Assembly: GCA_964392665.1 (NCBI GenBank)
Contig: CAYMQB010000005.1
Coordinates: 31,089 to 95,088, forward strand
Length of the DNA stretch: 64,000 nucleotides
Source: CAYMQB01 sp964392665
GTDB taxonomy: Bacteria > Hydrothermota > E44-bin80
Direction: 5' to 3'
The notes under the pieces were generated by a model that did not search any database, was not told the DNA's origin, and worked only from the letters and a program-made list of their open reading frames with translations. This document shows positions 24,985-34,277 of the stretch, one piece after another; positions within the stretch are counted from its first letter, which is position 1; each line of letters starts with the position of its first letter. The position numbers and the translations under genes are program-made.

Positions 24985-27900
24985 ATGAAGGTTAAATTAA
25001 TCCTTCTTTCTTTTATTCTTTTGGTTCCTGCGTTTCTTATTGCAGGTTCTGTTACTCATACTTTTCACTTTTCACAATCTGACATCAATATCTCAAGCTA
25101 CAATGGTTACGATGTTGTTTCCATAAAAGGCGGGGTGAGCAACACAGATGTTGGAAAACCGTCTATTCCATCTGTTATTGCTAACTTCGTTATTCCGGCT
25201 AGCGCAGAGGTTACAAGTGTAGATATATTGTCAAATCAGACACAGCAGCTTCAAGGAGCTTACGATATCTGTCCTACGCAAACGCCAAAACCTATTTCAA
25301 AAAGTGAGGAAATGCCATTTGTAGAACCAGATATTTCCTCATATTACTCTTCTAATCCATATCCAGAGGAGGAGCTTATTTCATATCCTTCAGGTTCGAT
25401 GGGTGGATACAGAATTGCCGGCATCATAATAAATCCTCTGAGGTATGTTCCAAATGAGAAAAAACTCATTCTTTCCAAGGAAATTACAATAAGAATCCAG
25501 TATGCGGAAGGTATTCATAATCCAATTGCCTTGACGGAGAATCAGATTGACGCTTTTGCACAGGGAGTTAAAATCATAGTGATTAACAGGGAAGATATCA
25601 AGAGTTTTTCTCCCCCGGTAAAGGCCAATCCAACAAGAGCGTGTGATTTTGCAATCATTACCGGTTCAAGTTACACAACTGCCTGGCAGAGGCTTGCAGA
25701 TTGGAAAATTGCTGCTGGCTACACCGCTCAGGTTTTCACAACCACGTGGATATATTCGAATTATACAGGATACGATAACCCGGAAAAGATAAGGAATTTT
25801 CTTAAGGACTACTATACAACTCAAGGATTGATCTATGCCGTACTTGGAGGTGATAACGGCATAGTTCCCGAAAGAGATGCATACAGTGATTACTATTCCC
25901 CATACTATCTTGCTTCCGATTATTACTATTCGGACCTTGATGGAACCTGGGATGGAGATGGAGACCACAAGTATGGAGAGAGAACAGGCGATGGAGTTGA
26001 TGGGTATTTTGATATTTATGTTGGTAGACCACCTATAGACAACACGACGGACATCAATTCATTTCTCAAAAAAGATTCCGTATATATCTATGACCCACCT
26101 GCTTCTTACATCCAAAAGATTTTACTTCCGAGCGTAATGCTTTTCAGTTCTTCCAACTATCACGGTAGGGTTGTAAATAATGCCATAGGAAACATTTTCC
26201 CCGGGTGGACGGTAACCAAATTAGAGGATTCTCAGGCTTATGCTCCAAATACAAAAAATGCATTTAATCAGAATTATAACTTTATGCACATTGCCTGTCA
26301 TGGTGACCAGAACGGGACATACAGTGCATATGGGACTCCGGTTTTTACCAATTCCGAAGTGGCAGGTCTTACAAATACAATGCCAACGATATGTAACACT
26401 ATTGCTTGCTATTCTGGGGATTTCGATGAATACGCAAATTGTTTTGCCGAGCAATTGATGAACAAATCAGGTGGTGCTGGCTGCGTTGCAGTTGCAATGA
26501 ACTCCAGGTATGGATGGGGAACACCTCCCAGTATGGGACCCTCGGAACAGATGGATACACTTTTCTATGGTATAATGCTCAAAGATACATTGCATATAGG
26601 TATAATTCATGGTGCAACAAAAAACCATTTCAAGAATCTTATATGGAGTCAAGGTGTCTGGCATTACTGCGGGCTTGAACTTAACCTTTTTGGTGACCCC
26701 GAGATGAGTGTCAGGCTCAACGCAGCGAATGAACCTTATGTTTACATCTCCGACAAGGTTTTAGATGACCAGAACCATAATGGTATATGGGACCCTGGAG
26801 AATATGCAGAATTGACTACGACGTTGTCCAATGGTGGAAGTATGGATGCAAACAACGTTCAGGCGGTTTTGAGAGCAACTACGAATGGGCAGTACGTTAC
26901 GATAAGTGATTCTACGTCTTCATTCGGTAATATTGCAGTCGGAAGTTCCGCAAGTAATTCAGGAGACCCATTCAAGATGACAGCAAGTGCAAGTACACCC
27001 AACGGCACGGTTATTGGTTTTACTTTACATATCACTGCGAATGGTGGTTATTCCTGGGATCCAACTTTTACATATGCTGTTGGCAATGCTCCTGTGGATT
27101 ACTATGACCATGATATAGGTAATGTCAGATTTACTGTAACGAACAGGGGTATTTGTGGATTTATGGATGATAATCAGACTACCGGTAGTGGATTCCATTA
27201 TCCAATATCCGGTGCACAGCATCTCTTTATAGGTTCTCTCTGGGCTGGTAATTCGTCAAGTTATGTTGTGAACAGAGATTATTCAGCTGAAAATTCTGGT
27301 GATTGGCAATCCGTTGACGGAATCTTCGGTGATGGTACGCTTTATTCAGACCAGGATTCCTGGGCAAAATGCGATGATTCCGGTATGAATTCTCCCAAGA
27401 ATCTTACCTGTACACAGGATGGATGGGCATGGTCAGATGTTGGTGGAGAAGACTATGTCATAATGAAATACACTTTCAAAAACGAGGGTTCGTCAGCGAT
27501 CAATGGGCTATATGGTGGGCAGTTCATGGATTGGGATGTAGGAGATGCTTACAATGATTACGGTGGAGTTGATATGACGAGAAATCTTGCCTATATGTAT
27601 GGTTCCGGAACCAAGTATGTAGGTGTGGGATTACTTGACCCATCAACGGCATCCAATGTAACGCTTATTTACAATCCGCAGTATGTATGGGCTAGCTCTT
27701 ATATTCTGGATTCGGACAAGATACAGTTCCTGAATGGTTCTATCAGTAACCACAATCCATCACCTGATTCGGACTGGGGTATGTGTGTAGCAGCGGGTCC
27801 ATTTGACTTGAGTCCTGGAGATACTGTATCATTCGCAGTTGTCATTCTTGGTGGTGAGAATCTTGGTGATATACAGCAGAATTATGATAGTGCACAGGCA

Positions 27901-28236
27901 AGGTATCCTCCGGTTGGCGTTGAAGAACAGCCAGGTCCTTCTGACAATCCGTTTGTTTTCAGTATCTCAAAGGTTTATCCGCAGCCGTTCGCTTCCCTTG
28001 TCAACATAGAGTATGCAATTCCTACTGAAAGCAAAGTTTCACTGAGAGTTTATGATGTCAGTGGACGAATTGTAAGAACCATCGTGAATAAAGAGCAATT
28101 ACCTGGAGTTTACAGCACGATGTGGGATGGAAAAACAAGTAACGGTAGGAATGTTACGTCAGGTGTCTATTTCGCAAGACTTACTGTGAACGGAAATGAG
28201 CGGAAACTCAGCAGAAAATTGCTACTTATCAGGTAG
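24985..28236 (+). CDS. Gingipain-type C25 cysteine peptidase with C-terminal sorting domain
   Basis: A 1083-residue secreted protease. Signal peptide at residues 1-20 (ILLSFILLVPAFLIAG), then a propeptide-like domain (about 25-200) and the C25 catalytic region from DFAIITGSSYTTAWQRLADWK. The dyad is visible: His 439 in FMHIACHGDQNGT and Cys 475 in CNTIACYSGDFDEYA. Beta-rich domains follow, with KVLDDQNHNGIWDPGE. The last ~85 residues are a FlgD-Ig-like/type IX-style sorting domain: KVYPQPFASLVNIEYAIP, LRVYDVSGRIVRTIV, SGVYFARLTVN, ending KLLLIR. Probably exported to the cell surface to degrade protein. ATG 24985 has AAGGAGGTG; a strong terminator follows the gene, so it is monocistronic. Confidence 0.9.
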   Translation: MKVKLILLSFILLVPAFLIAGSVTHTFHFSQSDINISSYNGYDVVSIKGGVSNTDVGKPSIPSVIANFVIPASAEVTSVDILSNQTQQLQGAYDICPTQTPKPISKSEEMPFVEPDISSYYSSNPYPEEELISYPSGSMGGYRIAGIIINPLRYVPNEKKLILSKEITIRIQYAEGIHNPIALTENQIDAFAQGVKIIVINREDIKSFSPPVKANPTRACDFAIITGSSYTTAWQRLADWKIAAGYTAQVFTTTWIYSNYTGYDNPEKIRNFLKDYYTTQGLIYAVLGGDNGIVPERDAYSDYYSPYYLASDYYYSDLDGTWDGDGDHKYGERTGDGVDGYFDIYVGRPPIDNTTDINSFLKKDSVYIYDPPASYIQKILLPSVMLFSSSNYHGRVVNNAIGNIFPGWTVTKLEDSQAYAPNTKNAFNQNYNFMHIACHGDQNGTYSAYGTPVFTNSEVAGLTNTMPTICNTIACYSGDFDEYANCFAEQLMNKSGGAGCVAVAMNSRYGWGTPPSMGPSEQMDTLFYGIMLKDTLHIGIIHGATKNHFKNLIWSQGVWHYCGLELNLFGDPEMSVRLNAANEPYVYISDKVLDDQNHNGIWDPGEYAELTTTLSNGGSMDANNVQAVLRATTNGQYVTISDSTSSFGNIAVGSSASNSGDPFKMTASASTPNGTVIGFTLHITANGGYSWDPTFTYAVGNAPVDYYDHDIGNVRFTVTNRGICGFMDDNQTTGSGFHYPISGAQHLFIGSLWAGNSSSYVVNRDYSAENSGDWQSVDGIFGDGTLYSDQDSWAKCDDSGMNSPKNLTCTQDGWAWSDVGGEDYVIMKYTFKNEGSSAINGLYGGQFMDWDVGDAYNDYGGVDMTRNLAYMYGSGTKYVGVGLLDPSTASNVTLIYNPQYVWASSYILDSDKIQFLNGSISNHNPSPDSDWGMCVAAGPFDLSPGDTVSFAVVILGGENLGDIQQNYDSAQARYPPVGVEEQPGPSDNPFVFSISKVYPQPFASLVNIEYAIPTESKVSLRVYDVSGRIVRTIVNKEQLPGVYSTMWDGKTSNGRNVTSGVYFARLTVNGNERKLSRKLLLIR

Positions 28237-28258
28237 ATTTTGTCGTAAAGTTTATCAT

Positions 28259-28293
28259 AGGGGGGAGGACCCGTTCCTTCCCCCTGTTTTTTT
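28259..28293 (+). terminator. Rho-independent terminator after the C25 peptidase gene
   Basis: An 11-bp stem (28259-28269 with 28275-28285, one G-T pair), a five-base loop, then a G and seven T residues. The clearest terminator in the window. Confidence 0.88.
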
Positions 28294-28352
28294 CTACTGC
28301 CTTAATATAGTTCGTATAGTGTTTCCCATGTCCCTTTGTGACCAAATTTTGC

Positions 28353-28381
28353 TTGACTTTCACTAATATTGTGGTTATAAA
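28353..28381 (+). promoter_or_regulatory. Promoter of the small membrane protein-PBP operon
   Basis: TTGACT (28353-28358), 17 bp, TATAAA (28376-28381). The ~115-base leader contains a stretch (about 28418-28480) resembling a dispersed CCACAGAGGACAC-type repeat, and ends in AAGGAGGATG. Confidence 0.6.
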
Positions 28382-28504
28382 TAAAAAAGCGATGAATGAG
28401 GAGACATGCTATGATAGAAACCACAAAAACCACAGAGGACACGCTGGCAAAGCTGGTGCAGCACAGAGAAAATATCCGCAGTTTTATGAAAATAAGGAGG
28501 ATGC

Positions 28505-28819
28505 ATGATTGCAGTTTCAGTCATATTGATAATTATTGCATTTCTTTCTCTTCTTTTTGATACCGGAATTCTGAAAAGCTATCCTAATATATTTCCCATA
28601 GTGATTGATATTCTGCTTTTTGTCTTTTCTCTAATTGTTCTTGTGAGGTCAGTCATCCTTTACCGCATTGGTGAGAAGGAAATGCTTTCGAAAAAGGTCA
28701 GGGACCTTGAGGCCAAAATTGACTTACTTACTAAGAAAGACAGAGAGAGGATGAAATTTGGGGAATCGAAGGAGATGAGAGGTAACAATAATGGAAAAGA
28801 GGACGGGGATTTCAATTGA
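28505..28819 (+). CDS. Small two-helix membrane protein with coiled-coil tail
   Basis: 104 residues. Two membrane helices (AVSVILIIIAFLSLLF and IFPIVIDILLFVFSLIVLVRSVIL) are followed by a charged coiled coil (EKEMLSKKVRDLEAKIDLLTKKDRERM) on the cytoplasmic side. No family recognised. ATG 28505 (or 28502) has AAGGAGG. The stop overlaps the TTG start of the PBP gene, so it is translationally coupled to cell-wall synthesis. Confidence 0.7.
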   Translation: MIAVSVILIIIAFLSLLFDTGILKSYPNIFPIVIDILLFVFSLIVLVRSVILYRIGEKEMLSKKVRDLEAKIDLLTKKDRERMKFGESKEMRGNNNGKEDGDFN

Positions 28820-30900
28820 GAATAATACGTTTTAGTGGAATTGTTATTTTTATTCTGTTTTTTCTGTTGCTGGGAATATTTGGAACCGCAATAGTATCGT
28901 TAAAAAGAGACCTTCCAGGCATGCAAACATTGGAAGATTTCTCCCCTCCAGTTGTTACCCGTGTTTATGACAAGGATGGTGGTTTAATTGGTGAATTCTT
29001 TTTCCAGAAGAGACTGCCAGTGTCGTTGAGTGATATTCCAAAGAGTATGTTGGATGCGACCTTAGCTATTGAAGACAGAAAATACTACAAACATTGGGGT
29101 ATAGATATTATCGGTATACTTCGAGCATTCATTCAGAACATTAAAGCAAAGAGAACCGTACAGGGTGCAAGTACAATTACCCAGCAATTAGCAAGGAATC
29201 TTTTTCTTACACAGGAAAGAACCATAACTAGAAAGATGAAGGAGGCGTTTCTTGCGATTGAGATAGAAAGGCGATACAGTAAGGACGAAATACTCACGAT
29301 GTATTTTAATCAGATATATTATGGAAATGGAGCATATGGTATTGAGGCAGCGGCTCAATCTTTCTTCGACAAACATGTAGGGGATCTTAATGTTTCAGAA
29401 TCTGCCTTGCTTGCTGCTTTACCGAGGTCACCAATTTACTATGACCCTTTTAAGAATCCTGAAAAAGCGTTGAGGAGAAGAAACATTGTTTTGAATGCAA
29501 TGATTGAGACAGGAGCTGTCGATGAAAGTGATGGTGAAAGAGCGAAAAATGCACCTTTAGACTTGCATTCTCATATCGATAAGTTCAATAAAGCTCCATA
29601 TTTTATGGAAGAAGTCAGGAGAAGAGTTCTTCAGCGGTATGGAGAGAATATGCTGTACAAAAATGGTTTGGATATTTTTACGACACTTGATACAGAAATG
29701 CAGAAAAAAGCAAACAGGGATACGGAAAAATGGTTAAAGCAGTTAGAAAATATATATAGATTTAAGGTGGAAAGAGATTCTACGAAACGGGACAGCATTA
29801 GAGGAATTACAAAGTATATTCAAGGTGCATTGGTTGCTATCGAACCGCAAACCGGTGCGGTACGTGCACTTGTGGGAGGACGGGACTACAAGGACAGTGA
29901 ATTCAATAGAGCAACACAAGCGAAAAGACAGCCCGGTTCTGCCTTCAAGGTATTCGTCTATACAGCTTGCGTTGATAATGGTTTTACTCCGACCGATGAG
30001 TTGATGGATATTCCCATCGTTATTATGTCTGGAGGAGTTGAATACAGTCCTGCAAACTATGACCATAAGTTTAAAGGACCCGTTACTCTGAGGAAAGCGC
30101 TGGCGCTATCGAGAAACTTGGCTGCTGTTAGATTGATAAAATATATTGGTGAGCAAACAGTAGTAGAATATGCAAAAAGAATGGGAATTAATTCAAGGCT
30201 CAAGGCTGTTCCATCTCTTGCCCTTGGAAGTTCTGAAGTCACTCCTCTGGAGATAACTGGTTCATATGCTGTTTTTCCAAATCTCGGGATTAGAGTCGAC
30301 CCGCATTTCATAGAGAGAATTGTCCAGAGAGGTGGGGATGTTGTCTATGAACATAAGATTCAAAGGGAACAAGTGATACCTCCCGCAACAGCCTATGTAA
30401 TGACCAGCCTAATGAGAAGTGTTATTGATGAAGGGACGGGTATAGGAGTGAGGGTTGAAGGATTTTCGAGACCTGCAGCAGGAAAAACGGGAACTACTGA
30501 CAACTATAGCGACGCCTGGTTCATAGGTTTCACACCTGAGCTGGTTTGTGGTGTATGGGTGGGCTTTGATACAAGGAAAAAAATTACAAGAGGTGCTTCT
30601 GGTGCAACGTTTGCAGTTCCTCTCTGGACAAGATTTATGAAGGATGCAGAAAAGAATACACCGGTAAAAAAATTCAGGGTTCCAAAAGGTGTAGTTACAA
30701 GAAATATTTGCATACTCACCAATAGATTGGCTAACGAATACTGTCCTCATACGAGGACAGAGGTTTATATTGCGGGAACGGAGCCCACTGAGATATGTGA
30801 TATTCACTCGAAGGAAGGGATTTTGCCTAGCAAGTTTTTGTATGACCCATTTTACTTCGAGAAGTTAGACAGGGAGACGGTAAACAAGAAAGGATTTTAA
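28816..30900 (+). CDS. Class A penicillin-binding protein (PBP1A family)
   Basis: Bifunctional peptidoglycan polymerase and cross-linker anchored in the inner membrane. Residues 8-28 form the anchor. The glycosyltransferase 51 domain has LAIEDRKYYKHWGID (catalytic Glu), GASTITQQLARNLFL, RKMKEAFLAIEIE and KDEILTMYFNQIYYGNGAYGIEAAA. The transpeptidase has the active Ser 375 in RQPGSAFKVF, the SRN motif, and KTG at 557 in GKTGTTDNYSDAWFIGFTP. 694 residues. Starts at TTG 28816 within the previous stop. The window also has dapF, consistent with diaminopimelate peptidoglycan. Confidence 0.94.
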   Translation: MRIIRFSGIVIFILFFLLLGIFGTAIVSLKRDLPGMQTLEDFSPPVVTRVYDKDGGLIGEFFFQKRLPVSLSDIPKSMLDATLAIEDRKYYKHWGIDIIGILRAFIQNIKAKRTVQGASTITQQLARNLFLTQERTITRKMKEAFLAIEIERRYSKDEILTMYFNQIYYGNGAYGIEAAAQSFFDKHVGDLNVSESALLAALPRSPIYYDPFKNPEKALRRRNIVLNAMIETGAVDESDGERAKNAPLDLHSHIDKFNKAPYFMEEVRRRVLQRYGENMLYKNGLDIFTTLDTEMQKKANRDTEKWLKQLENIYRFKVERDSTKRDSIRGITKYIQGALVAIEPQTGAVRALVGGRDYKDSEFNRATQAKRQPGSAFKVFVYTACVDNGFTPTDELMDIPIVIMSGGVEYSPANYDHKFKGPVTLRKALALSRNLAAVRLIKYIGEQTVVEYAKRMGINSRLKAVPSLALGSSEVTPLEITGSYAVFPNLGIRVDPHFIERIVQRGGDVVYEHKIQREQVIPPATAYVMTSLMRSVIDEGTGIGVRVEGFSRPAAGKTGTTDNYSDAWFIGFTPELVCGVWVGFDTRKKITRGASGATFAVPLWTRFMKDAEKNTPVKKFRVPKGVVTRNICILTNRLANEYCPHTRTEVYIAGTEPTEICDIHSKEGILPSKFLYDPFYFEKLDRETVNKKGF

Positions 30901-30911
30901 CTGGGGGTAGT

Positions 30912-31667
30912 ATGAAAATGATTAGAAGAGGGTTTTTCTATGTGCTTAGTTGTGGAATTCTATTGGGAATTATTTCTTCTGGCTGTTTTTTTGGAACATT
31001 TCAAACGGCGGAGACGGTTGGTGCTGGAAATGTTGGTAGCGCTGTGTATGTTACAGTTCCAACTTATGCGTACAGTGATTCCACAATGGAAGATATTATC
31101 GAAAGTATGAGTGCTGGTGGATTTTTTCAGATAGGAGCAACGGATAATTTCGATGTGGGGCTGTTCTTTGGAACAGCTGGTATAGGTGCTCAAGGTAAAT
31201 TTCGTTTTACACCTGGCGGAAAAACATCGAAGAGAAAAACGAGCAGTAGAAAGCTCTCGAGAGGAAGGAGAAATGTGAGTAGAAACTATAATCCATTCGA
31301 TGTAGCGGCTATTGTTTCGTTAAATTATGACCTCTGGCGCGGTGGTTTTGTTCCGAAGGGTGACCTTATTGGAAGTTTTCGTTTTGGGGAGTATTTTTCG
31401 CTTTACGGAGGTGGAGAAATATTTTATGCACCGAAATTAACTGACACTGAGTTGAACAAATTCGCTAACAGGGAGATTTTTGTTGGTTTCAATGTTAGAA
31501 GAGGTGAGAAGGTTTCGCCGGAGCTGGACTGGATTCCTAATTCATTGTTCGTAGAATTCGGTTATCCGCTGGATGTGGAGAAAAAAACATTTATGTTCGG
31601 TATTGGAATTGGTGGAGCAAATCTACCTGTGCTCATAGGTTCGTGTCTTGGCGCAATCGCTGATTAG
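30912..31667 (+). CDS. Outer-membrane-type lipoprotein, unknown function
   Basis: 251 residues with lipobox ISSGC (Cys 25) and a beta-strand-rich, glycine-rich mature part: GGFFQIGATDNFDVGLFFGTAGIGAQGKFRF, then a very basic Ser/Lys/Arg insert (residues about 100-123), and FRFGEYFSLYGGGEIFY. The repeated strand pattern fits an outer-membrane barrel or barrel-like lipoprotein. I recognise no family. It follows the PBP gene by 11 bases and is probably co-transcribed. Confidence 0.7.
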   Translation: MKMIRRGFFYVLSCGILLGIISSGCFFGTFQTAETVGAGNVGSAVYVTVPTYAYSDSTMEDIIESMSAGGFFQIGATDNFDVGLFFGTAGIGAQGKFRFTPGGKTSKRKTSSRKLSRGRRNVSRNYNPFDVAAIVSLNYDLWRGGFVPKGDLIGSFRFGEYFSLYGGGEIFYAPKLTDTELNKFANREIFVGFNVRRGEKVSPELDWIPNSLFVEFGYPLDVEKKTFMFGIGIGGANLPVLIGSCLGAIAD

Positions 31668-31689
31668 AGGCTTCGCTGGAAACGAACCA

Positions 31690-31800
31690 CTTCCTGTTGT
31701 AATGTGTCATTCTGAGTAAACAATGATTCTTGACTATGGAAGAATCTCGGAACATGTGATTGTGAGGAGCGGAACGGGGAAACGGGGAGAATAGAGAAAG
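31690..31800. repeat. Degenerate intergenic repeat
   Basis: The 31668-31915 gap has no gene. It contains phrases (TGTCATTCTGAGTAA, GGAAGAATCTCGGAAC, GTGAGGAGCGGAACG) of the same vocabulary as the palindromic repeats at 3508, 19848 and 34170, but no intact hairpin. Confidence 0.35.
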
Positions 31801-31915
31801 AATCTTGTGAAAATTGTATAATGCAATCTGTGGCGAAAATTGTCTTGGTGGGGTGGTTGTATACCATTGAATTGATGTTAACCGTGCAGAAAGCGTGGCA
31901 GAGAGAGGTGTTTAG

Positions 31916-32839
31916 ATGGATATTATAGATTTCTCGAAATCGGTCTTCCAAAAAACCAACAAGAACTGGAAACTTATTATTCTTCAATTTGTTACATACC
32001 TAATAATGATTCCCATTATCGTTCTTGCGATAGTAATTCCTGTTATCGTTATTGTAATCCCGATTGTAACCAACAATTACGAAGTGGAAAATTTTATTCC
32101 TTTTATTCTTGACAATATAGTTGTTTTCCTTTTTAGCGCACTAATATTTCTTGTTTTCCTGTTCATCGCTCTTCTGCTCTGGGCGTTTATAACAGGAGGA
32201 ATTAGAGCTGCTGTAGTTAACAATATACTAAAGGGTAAAGTTTTTGAAATGAAGATATTTATGGAGAACTGTAAGAAGTTTTTTGCAAGGGTGGTTGGAC
32301 TATGGAGTCTTTTTGGAATGATTCATTTAGGTTTGTTTGTTGTCCTTGGAGGTATAGGAACTGCAATGTTCTTTATGGGTTTTAGACTATATCAAACATC
32401 GCAGTCAGGTGCTATAATTTTCGGAATTATGGGTGGTGGGATTTTATTATTTACATATATAGTTGTAAGTATCTTGGTTGGTGTTTACTCTTCTATTGCA
32501 AATACATATCTTATTGTAGAAGATGCTGGGGTGGGAGATTCGATGAAAGGGGGTCTTGCTTTCATAAAAAAATACCCGGGGCATACTTTTCTCACCTTTT
32601 TAATTCTTCTGGTAATAGGATTTGGAGCTGGGATGGCATATGCTGTCGTTACTATGCCTATAAGGATTATACCATATGTAGGAGCTATGGCAAATATTAT
32701 TCTTTCTCCCATCCAGATGGCATTGAATCTTTATCTTTCCCTTTTTGGGATTGTGGCTTACACACTCCTTTATTTTGTGGAAACAAAGCGAATAGGTCAG
32801 GTTTTTGAGACTATTACAGTGCCGGAAAAAACGATGTGA
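31916..32839 (+). CDS. Multi-pass membrane protein, unknown function
   Basis: 307 residues with about six hydrophobic helices grouped in pairs (IIPIIVLAIVIPVIVIVIPIV; VFLFSALIFLVFLFIALLLWAF; GLFVVLGGIGTAMFFMGF; GGGILLFTYIVVSILVGVYSS; FLTFLILLVIGFGAGMAYAVV; MALNLYLSLFGIVAYTLLYF). The pattern is like DUF4013 or the membrane domain of glycerophosphodiesterases, which have unknown roles. ATG 31916 has an AGAGAGGTG SD. The last 43 bases overlap the 3' end of dapF on the other strand. Confidence 0.75.
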   Translation: MDIIDFSKSVFQKTNKNWKLIILQFVTYLIMIPIIVLAIVIPVIVIVIPIVTNNYEVENFIPFILDNIVVFLFSALIFLVFLFIALLLWAFITGGIRAAVVNNILKGKVFEMKIFMENCKKFFARVVGLWSLFGMIHLGLFVVLGGIGTAMFFMGFRLYQTSQSGAIIFGIMGGGILLFTYIVVSILVGVYSSIANTYLIVEDAGVGDSMKGGLAFIKKYPGHTFLTFLILLVIGFGAGMAYAVVTMPIRIIPYVGAMANIILSPIQMALNLYLSLFGIVAYTLLYFVETKRIGQVFETITVPEKTM

Positions 32840-33633
32840 GCTTTTGCTGATATATGTGGAATTACTTCGCCAGAAAGTTCCTCAAGAGAGACCTTAATCG
32901 ACACTTTTGACTGTGGTTTAACGTATATTGTCAGGGGGAAGTTTTTTTCCTTATATGCAATGTAAGCAGAGGCTGCTGCACCTGTGCCACAGGAGAGAGT
33001 TTCAGCTTCTACACCTCTTTCATACGTTCTGATACTCAATCTGTTTCTGTTTTTAATCTTAACGAAATTTACATTAGTGCCTTCTGGTGTAAATCTTTTA
33101 AGATTGCGGATTCTTTTTCCAATTTTCTCGACATCGACCTTGTCGATATTTTCTGCAAAAATTACGAGATGTGGCACTCCTACTGTTAAAAAGAAACCAT
33201 CGAATTTTTTTCCCTCTATTTTAATCTTTACATTTCTCTCAAATTTACAGGCAGGAAGTTCTACTTTGACCAAGTTATTTTCAAAAACCTGTGCTTTATG
33301 AATGCCTGATTTTGAACGAAATGAAAACTTCGATGGGACGATATTTTTCATAGATGCATAAAGAGCAGAACATCTTGCACCATTTCCACACATTTCCGCT
33401 TCTTTCCCATCCGCATTGAAGTATCTCATCATAAAAGGGAATTTTCTATCTTTTTCCAATAGTAAAATACCGTCCGCACCTATGCCCCTTTTTCTATCGC
33501 AGAGTTTTGACCTTGATTTTTTTGAAAAGCTGGGGACGTTACTTTTTATATTGTCGATAAGAACGAAATCGTTCCCAGAGCCTTCAAGCTTTGTGAATGC
33601 GATTTTCATCGAATGGAATAAAGGTGCTATCAT
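32797..33633 (-). CDS. dapF: Diaminopimelate epimerase
   Basis: DapF converts LL- to meso-diaminopimelate for peptidoglycan and lysine. Motifs: FTKLEGSGNDFVLID at the N-terminus, the first catalytic Cys in MCGNGARCSALYA, NVNFVKI, RTYERGVEAETLSCGTGAAASA with the second Cys. Length about 278. Two starts are possible: ATG 33609 (MKIAFTK), which has no SD, and ATG 33633 (MIAPLF), which lies seven bases after a strong -10. I prefer 33633 as a leaderless start. The 3' end overlaps the convergent membrane-protein gene by 43 bases. Confidence 0.93.
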   Translation of the reverse strand: MIAPLFHSMKIAFTKLEGSGNDFVLIDNIKSNVPSFSKKSRSKLCDRKRGIGADGILLLEKDRKFPFMMRYFNADGKEAEMCGNGARCSALYASMKNIVPSKFSFRSKSGIHKAQVFENNLVKVELPACKFERNVKIKIEGKKFDGFFLTVGVPHLVIFAENIDKVDVEKIGKRIRNLKRFTPEGTNVNFVKIKNRNRLSIRTYERGVEAETLSCGTGAAASAYIAYKEKNFPLTIYVKPQSKVSIKVSLEELSGEVIPHISAKAHIVFSGTVIVSKT

Positions 33634-33640
33634 ATTTGGG

Positions 33641-33669
33641 AATATAAAGCAATGAGAATAAAAAGTCAA
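33641..33669 (-). promoter_or_regulatory. dapF promoter, leaderless
   Basis: Minus-strand TTGACT (33669-33664), 17 bp, TATATT (33646-33641). Seven bases then ATG 33633, in frame with dapF. No SD precedes either candidate ATG. Confidence 0.75.
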
Positions 33670-33691
33670 GGCAATTTCGAAGTTAAACGAG

Positions 33692-33712
33692 ATGCTGAAA
33701 TGAATTCAGCAT
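33692..33712. repeat. Palindromic intergenic repeat
   Basis: ATGCTGAA, ATGAA loop, TTCAGCAT: perfect 8-bp hairpin in the ridA-dapF gap, followed by GACAATTT. Same family as 19848. No T-run, so a terminator role is doubtful. Confidence 0.5.
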
Positions 33713-33725
33713 GACAATTTCTTTT

Positions 33726-34106
33726 TCACTGTGCAGCGATTACAGAAATTTCTACAAGTGCACCTTTAGGCAAATCACGAACTTCAACCGTTGTTCTGGC
33801 AGGTTTGGAAACCGAGAAAAAGTTTGAATAGACTTCATTCATTCTTGAGAAATCTTCCAAGTTCTTTAAGAATACATCTGCCTTTACGACATCGGGAAGC
33901 GAGAGTCCTGCCGATTTGAGAACGGCGTCAAGATTATTGATTACCCTGTCTGTCTGCTCCTTTATGCCGCCATCAACCATCTTCTGGGTTTCTGGGTCTA
34001 TTGCGATCTGACCTGCTGTAAAAACGAAATCCCCCACTTTTACAGCCTGACTATATGGTCCTATTGCTTGGGGGGCATCCTTTGTGCTTAAAACTTTTTT
34101 ATCCAT
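33726..34106 (-). CDS. ridA: RidA-family 2-iminobutanoate/enamine deaminase
   Basis: RidA (YjgF/UK114) hydrolyses reactive enamines and imines released by PLP enzymes. 126 residues with the family hallmarks: KDAPQAIGPYSQAVKVGDFVFTAGQI, EQTDRVINNLDAVLKSAGLSLPDVVKADVFL, the catalytic Arg in KPARTTVEVRDLPKGALVEISVIA. ATG 34106 has AGGAG. It follows argF after a 171-bp gap containing a palindromic repeat. Confidence 0.94.
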   Translation of the reverse strand: MDKKVLSTKDAPQAIGPYSQAVKVGDFVFTAGQIAIDPETQKMVDGGIKEQTDRVINNLDAVLKSAGLSLPDVVKADVFLKNLEDFSRMNEVYSNFFSVSKPARTTVEVRDLPKGALVEISVIAAQ

Positions 34107-34169
34107 CTTTTCTCCTCTTTACAAAACCGAAATTACGAAATTAGAAATTGAGAAATTAACAGATGACGC

Positions 34170-34198
34170 TCGCAATGACAAAAGATGTGTCATTGCGA
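34170..34198. repeat. Perfect 11-bp palindromic repeat
   Basis: TCGCAATGACA (34170-34180), AAAGATG loop, TGTCATTGCGA (34188-34198). It sits in the argF-ridA gap, next to a GGGCGTTAGCCC inverted repeat (about 34200-34211) and an ACGAAATTAGAAATTGAGAA-type low-complexity stretch that recurs near 57260. Could form a strong mRNA hairpin between the two genes. Confidence 0.6.
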
Positions 34199-34277
34199 AG
34201 GGCGTTAGCCCTGTGGCAATCTCATATTGACCAATGTTTGACATGCATTTCATTTGAAGTATTTCTAAAGTCTGCGG

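Noticed and set aside
34188..34211. Terminator at the argF-ridA gap
   Set aside because: The hairpins at 34170-34211 are strong but neither strand has a T-run after them; treated as repeats instead.
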